NCBI GenBank assembly: GCA_027443745.1
Contig: DAIAZB010000037.1
Coordinates: forward strand, 1 to 6,862
Direction of reading: 5' to 3'
DNA from: Thiomonas sp.
GTDB taxonomy: Bacteria > Pseudomonadota > Gammaproteobacteria > Burkholderiales > Burkholderiaceae
Length of the DNA: 6,862 bases
In this document: positions 4,842 to 6,862 of the stretch, in pieces
How positions within the stretch are numbered: position 1 is the stretch's first letter
How the letters are laid out: the number at the start of each line of letters is the position of its first letter
The notes under the pieces: generated by a model
What the model saw: only the letters and a program-made list of their open reading frames with translations
What the model was told of the DNA's origin: nothing
Database searches by the model: none
Made by a program: the position numbers and the translations under genes

Positions 4842-6323
4842 ATGAAATCCAGAAAACTGTGGGCAGCCCTGGTTGCTGCCGGCATCATCGGAGGCAGCGG
4901 CTTCATGGCCTACCAGATGAGCTATGCCGGTATTCCGGCCCATGTGGAACTCAACAACAAGGCGGTGCCCCTGTTCAACAACCCGCCGGGTGCGCCGATG
5001 CAGACCGCTGCCGTGGGCGGACCGAACTTCGCCGCCATCGTCAAGCAATTCGGCGCCACGGTGGTGCATATCAATGTGCGCGGCGAAACCAAGAGCACCG
5101 ACGCGCCCGACATGTCGCAAGTGCCGCCGCAACTGCGCAATTCGCCGTTTTTCCAGTTCTTCCAGCAATTCCAGAACCAGCAGCCGCGCGAGGTGCCGAC
5201 CGAAGGTCTGGGCTCGGGTTTCATCATCAGCTCCGATGGGCTCATCCTCACCAATGCCCATGTCGTGAAAGGCGCCAAGTCGGTGATGGTGACGCTCACC
5301 GACCACCGCAGCTACAAAGCCAAGGTGCTGGGCTATGACACCAAGACCGACATCGCCGTGGTGAAGATTCCGGCCACCAACCTGCCCACGATCCGCGTCG
5401 GTAATCCGGCCAACCTGGAACCTGGCGACTGGGTGCTGGCCATCGGCTCGCCCTACGGCTTCTACAACACCGTGACCTCGGGCATCGTCAGCGCCAAGAG
5501 CCGCTCGCTGCCCGACGACGACATGGTGCCCTTCATCCAGACCGACGTGGCCGTGAACCCAGGCAACTCCGGTGGCCCGCTGTTCAACACCAAGGGCGAG
5601 GTGGTCGGCATCAACTCGCAGATCTTCACCCAGACGGGAGCGTTCGAGGGCCTGTCCTTCGCCATCCCGATCAACGTGGCCGTGACGGTGGCCAAGGAGA
5701 TCATCCAGAGCGGCCATGTGGAGCACGCCAAGCTGGGCATCGCGGTGCAGACCGTGTCGCAGCAACTGGCCAACTCCTTCGGCCTGCAAACGCCGCGCGG
5801 TGCGCTGGTGGCCAATGTGGCCAAGGGCAGCCCGGCGGCCAAGGCCGGCCTGAAGGCGGGTGACATCATCCTGAGCGTCAACAACGAGCCGGTGAACGAC
5901 TCGGCGGACCTGCCGATGATGATCGGTCTGATGCAGCCGGGTCAGGCCGTCAAGCTCGGGGTCTGGAGCAACCATCGCGAATCCACCATCACCGCCACCC
6001 TGGGCAGTTTCAGCAGCAACACCCTGGTGGCCGATGCCGGTGGCAGCGCCGAGGGCGGCCATGGCCTCGGCCTGGCCGTGCGTCCGCTCAAGCCGGCCGA
6101 GGAGCAGCAGGCCGATGTGCACCACGGGCTGCTGGTGGAGAGTGTCTCGGGTCCGGCCGAGCAAGCGGGCGTGCAAACCGGCGACATTCTGCTGGCGGTG
6201 GATGGCAAACCGGTGGACAACATCGACCAGGTTCGCACCATCCTGAAGAAAGCCGGCAAAACCGTGGCGCTCCTCATCCAGCGCGGCAGCAACCGCATCT
6301 TCGTCCCGGTGGAAATGGGCTGA
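4842..6323 (+). CDS. htrA: HtrA/Deg-family periplasmic serine endoprotease (DegQ/MucD type)
   Basis: Periplasmic protease-chaperone that degrades or holds misfolded envelope proteins; 493 residues. The ATG at 4842 has GGAGG (4831-4835) with ideal spacing; an upstream in-frame ATG at 4779 lacks one. A hydrophobic signal or anchor segment spans residues 6-29, with a possible cut at SYA-G. A Gln/Phe-rich regulatory loop follows (FFQFFQQFQNQQ, 103-114). The trypsin-like domain has the full triad: His140 in TNAHVV, Asp170 in KTDIAVVK, and Ser243 in GNSGGP. PDZ1 spans about 297-390 (KLGIAVQ; GSPAAKAGLKAGDII), and PDZ2 about 405-493 (GLLVESV; GPAEQAGVQTGDILL). Length and order match the DegP/DegQ/MucD family; the two-PDZ form rules out DegS. 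It stands alone on the plus strand, divergent from the lipoprotein genes, behind a PmrA-like box. A Rho-independent terminator lies about 180 bases downstream. Confidence 0.97.
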   Translation: MKSRKLWAALVAAGIIGGSGFMAYQMSYAGIPAHVELNNKAVPLFNNPPGAPMQTAAVGGPNFAAIVKQFGATVVHINVRGETKSTDAPDMSQVPPQLRNSPFFQFFQQFQNQQPREVPTEGLGSGFIISSDGLILTNAHVVKGAKSVMVTLTDHRSYKAKVLGYDTKTDIAVVKIPATNLPTIRVGNPANLEPGDWVLAIGSPYGFYNTVTSGIVSAKSRSLPDDDMVPFIQTDVAVNPGNSGGPLFNTKGEVVGINSQIFTQTGAFEGLSFAIPINVAVTVAKEIIQSGHVEHAKLGIAVQTVSQQLANSFGLQTPRGALVANVAKGSPAAKAGLKAGDIILSVNNEPVNDSADLPMMIGLMQPGQAVKLGVWSNHRESTITATLGSFSSNTLVADAGGSAEGGHGLGLAVRPLKPAEEQQADVHHGLLVESVSGPAEQAGVQTGDILLAVDGKPVDNIDQVRTILKKAGKTVALLIQRGSNRIFVPVEMG

Positions 6324-6422
6324 ATGCCGGCCCGTCACCAGCCTCGGTGCCTGCAAGCGCCGAAGCTGGCGCGGGCAACCCCGATTTGGCCGCAGTTCTG
6401 ACTCCCTGGACTGCAGCCACTT

Positions 6423-6445
6423 GGCGGCGGTAACGGGCCGCCGCC
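6423..6445 (+). other. GC-rich stem-loop in protease 3' UTR
   Basis: GGCGGCGG (6423-6430) and CCGCCGCC (6438-6445) form a perfect 8-bp stem with a 7-base loop about 100 bases after the protease stop. Only TT follows, so it is more likely an mRNA 3'-end stabiliser or pause site than a terminator by itself. Confidence 0.5.
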
Positions 6446-6505
6446 TTCACCCGCCCTGGTGCTCATGCTCCGGGGTGTTCCTCAAGCAAGCGAGCAGCAC
6501 TTCCG

Positions 6506-6530
6506 GCGGGCCTCGGTCCGCTTCTTTTTT
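6506..6530 (+). terminator. Rho-independent terminator
   Basis: Stem GCGGGC / GTCCGC (one G-U pair) with tetraloop CTCG is followed at once by TTCTTTTTT (6522-6530). The form is canonical. It most likely ends the protease transcript, or a small RNA from its 3' UTR, and insulates the next gene. Confidence 0.8.
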
Positions 6531-6629
6531 CCGCGCTCGATCTTGCGATGCCGGCGCGTCCTTGCGCTTATGCTTGTTGCAGCGGAAATCATCCCGCAAA
6601 TCAGCACGTCAAGAACCAGGAGAATCCAG

Positions 6630-6862
6630 ATGCAATCTCGATCGAAAAAGTCCTACGCGGCCCAGCTCTGCGCCAGTCTCATCGTGCTCACGGCGCTGAG
6701 CAATTTGCCGGCCCAGGCGAGTGACAGCAGCCTGACACAAGGCGCGAAAAAGGTGGGCACCACCGTTGGCACGGTGGTGCGTGACGTTGGCAAGGAGGGC
6801 AAGAAAGTGGGGCTGGCAGTGGGCCATGAAGCCAAGCACGTCGGCCTGGCCGTGGGCCATGC
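6630..6862 (+). CDS. Secreted 11-mer repeat protein (partial, cut by right edge)
   Basis: The first 77 residues of a gene that runs off the window. The ATG at 6630 has AGGAGA (6618-6623) at 6-base spacing. A Sec signal peptide follows: basic MQSRSKK, hydrophobic ASLIVLTAL, and a predicted cut after AQA at residue 30. The mature part is built on an 11-residue period with pattern K-x-V-G-x-x-V-G: KKVGTTVGTVV (40-50), a shorter RDVGKEG link, KKVGLAVGHEA (58-68), and KHVGLAVGH (69-77, continuing). Eleven-residue Lys/Val/Gly/Ala repeats form amphipathic helices in LEA and synuclein-type proteins, but similarity of period does not prove relation. I do not recognise a named family. It follows a terminator, so it probably has its own promoter and is not in the protease operon. 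Confidence 0.75.
   Translation, partial: MQSRSKKSYAAQLCASLIVLTALSNLPAQASDSSLTQGAKKVGTTVGTVVRDVGKEGKKVGLAVGHEAKHVGLAVGH
6801..6862 (+). repeat. 33-bp in-frame tandem repeat
   Basis: The unit at 6801-6833 (encoding KKVGLAVGHEA) is followed directly by a second copy from 6834, of which 29 bases are in the window. The copies differ mostly at third codon positions, which suggests selection on the protein and not a fresh duplication. Confidence 0.7.

Larger units (their letters stand above)
6324..6629 (+). other. Intergenic region with hairpins, 3' UTR of protease gene
   Basis: 306 bases between the protease stop and the next plus-strand gene, with no supported coding region. The left 180 bases are structured and end in a strong intrinsic terminator; they are probably the 3' UTR of the protease transcript. 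The right 100 bases (6531-6629) should hold the promoter of the following gene. TTGCGA (6543-6548) and TATGCT (6569-6574) are there but 20 bases apart, which is too wide for a confident sigma-70 promoter. Confidence 0.6.

Noticed and set aside
4827..6356. Long open minus-strand frame (509 residues) opposite the protease gene
   Set aside because: The translation is low-complexity His/Arg/Gly-rich and is antisense to an unmistakable HtrA gene.

Overview
The base composition is GC-rich, and the window carries densely packed envelope genes with strong Shine-Dalgarno sites. The protein families and the GC-rich interspersed hairpins suggest a betaproteobacterium of the order Burkholderiales, perhaps a Thiomonas- or Comamonadaceae-like organism. 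This is an inference from gene style; there is no rRNA or marker gene here to prove it.

Layout. Positions 1-1699 (minus strand) hold an export module: a HlyD/MacA-type membrane fusion protein followed by an FtsX/MacB-type ABC permease that runs off the left edge. No ATPase gene lies in the window. Positions 1700-1857 are a hairpin-rich gap. Positions 1858-4509 (minus strand) hold five genes that may form one transcription unit. In transcription order they are: a small periplasmic helical protein (4509-4165), a Trp/His-rich lipoprotein joined to it by an ATGA overlap (4168-3869), a 49-residue lipoprotein (3792-3643), a SIMPL-domain periplasmic protein (3527-2751) and a YafJ-type class II glutamine amidotransferase (2694-1858). 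Positions 4510-4841 form a divergent control region. On the plus strand it contains a match to the PmrA/QseB box (CTTAAG-N5-CCTAAG). Positions 4842-6323 (plus strand) encode an HtrA/Deg periplasmic protease with an intact catalytic triad and two PDZ domains. Positions 6324-6629 are non-coding and contain a convincing Rho-independent terminator. Positions 6630-6862 (plus strand) begin a secreted protein built from 11-residue repeats, cut by the right edge.

How the parts fit. Apart from the amidotransferase, every product is predicted to be in, across or outside the inner membrane. The centre of the window reads as an envelope-maintenance locus: a quality-control protease facing a row of small exported proteins and lipoproteins across a shared regulatory region. 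The most notable features are the PmrA-like box, a REP-like hairpin element that seems to have rewritten the junction of two genes, a 16-bp tandem repeat ahead of the SIMPL gene, and the 11-mer repeat protein at the right edge. No mobile element, CRISPR array, tRNA or rRNA was seen.
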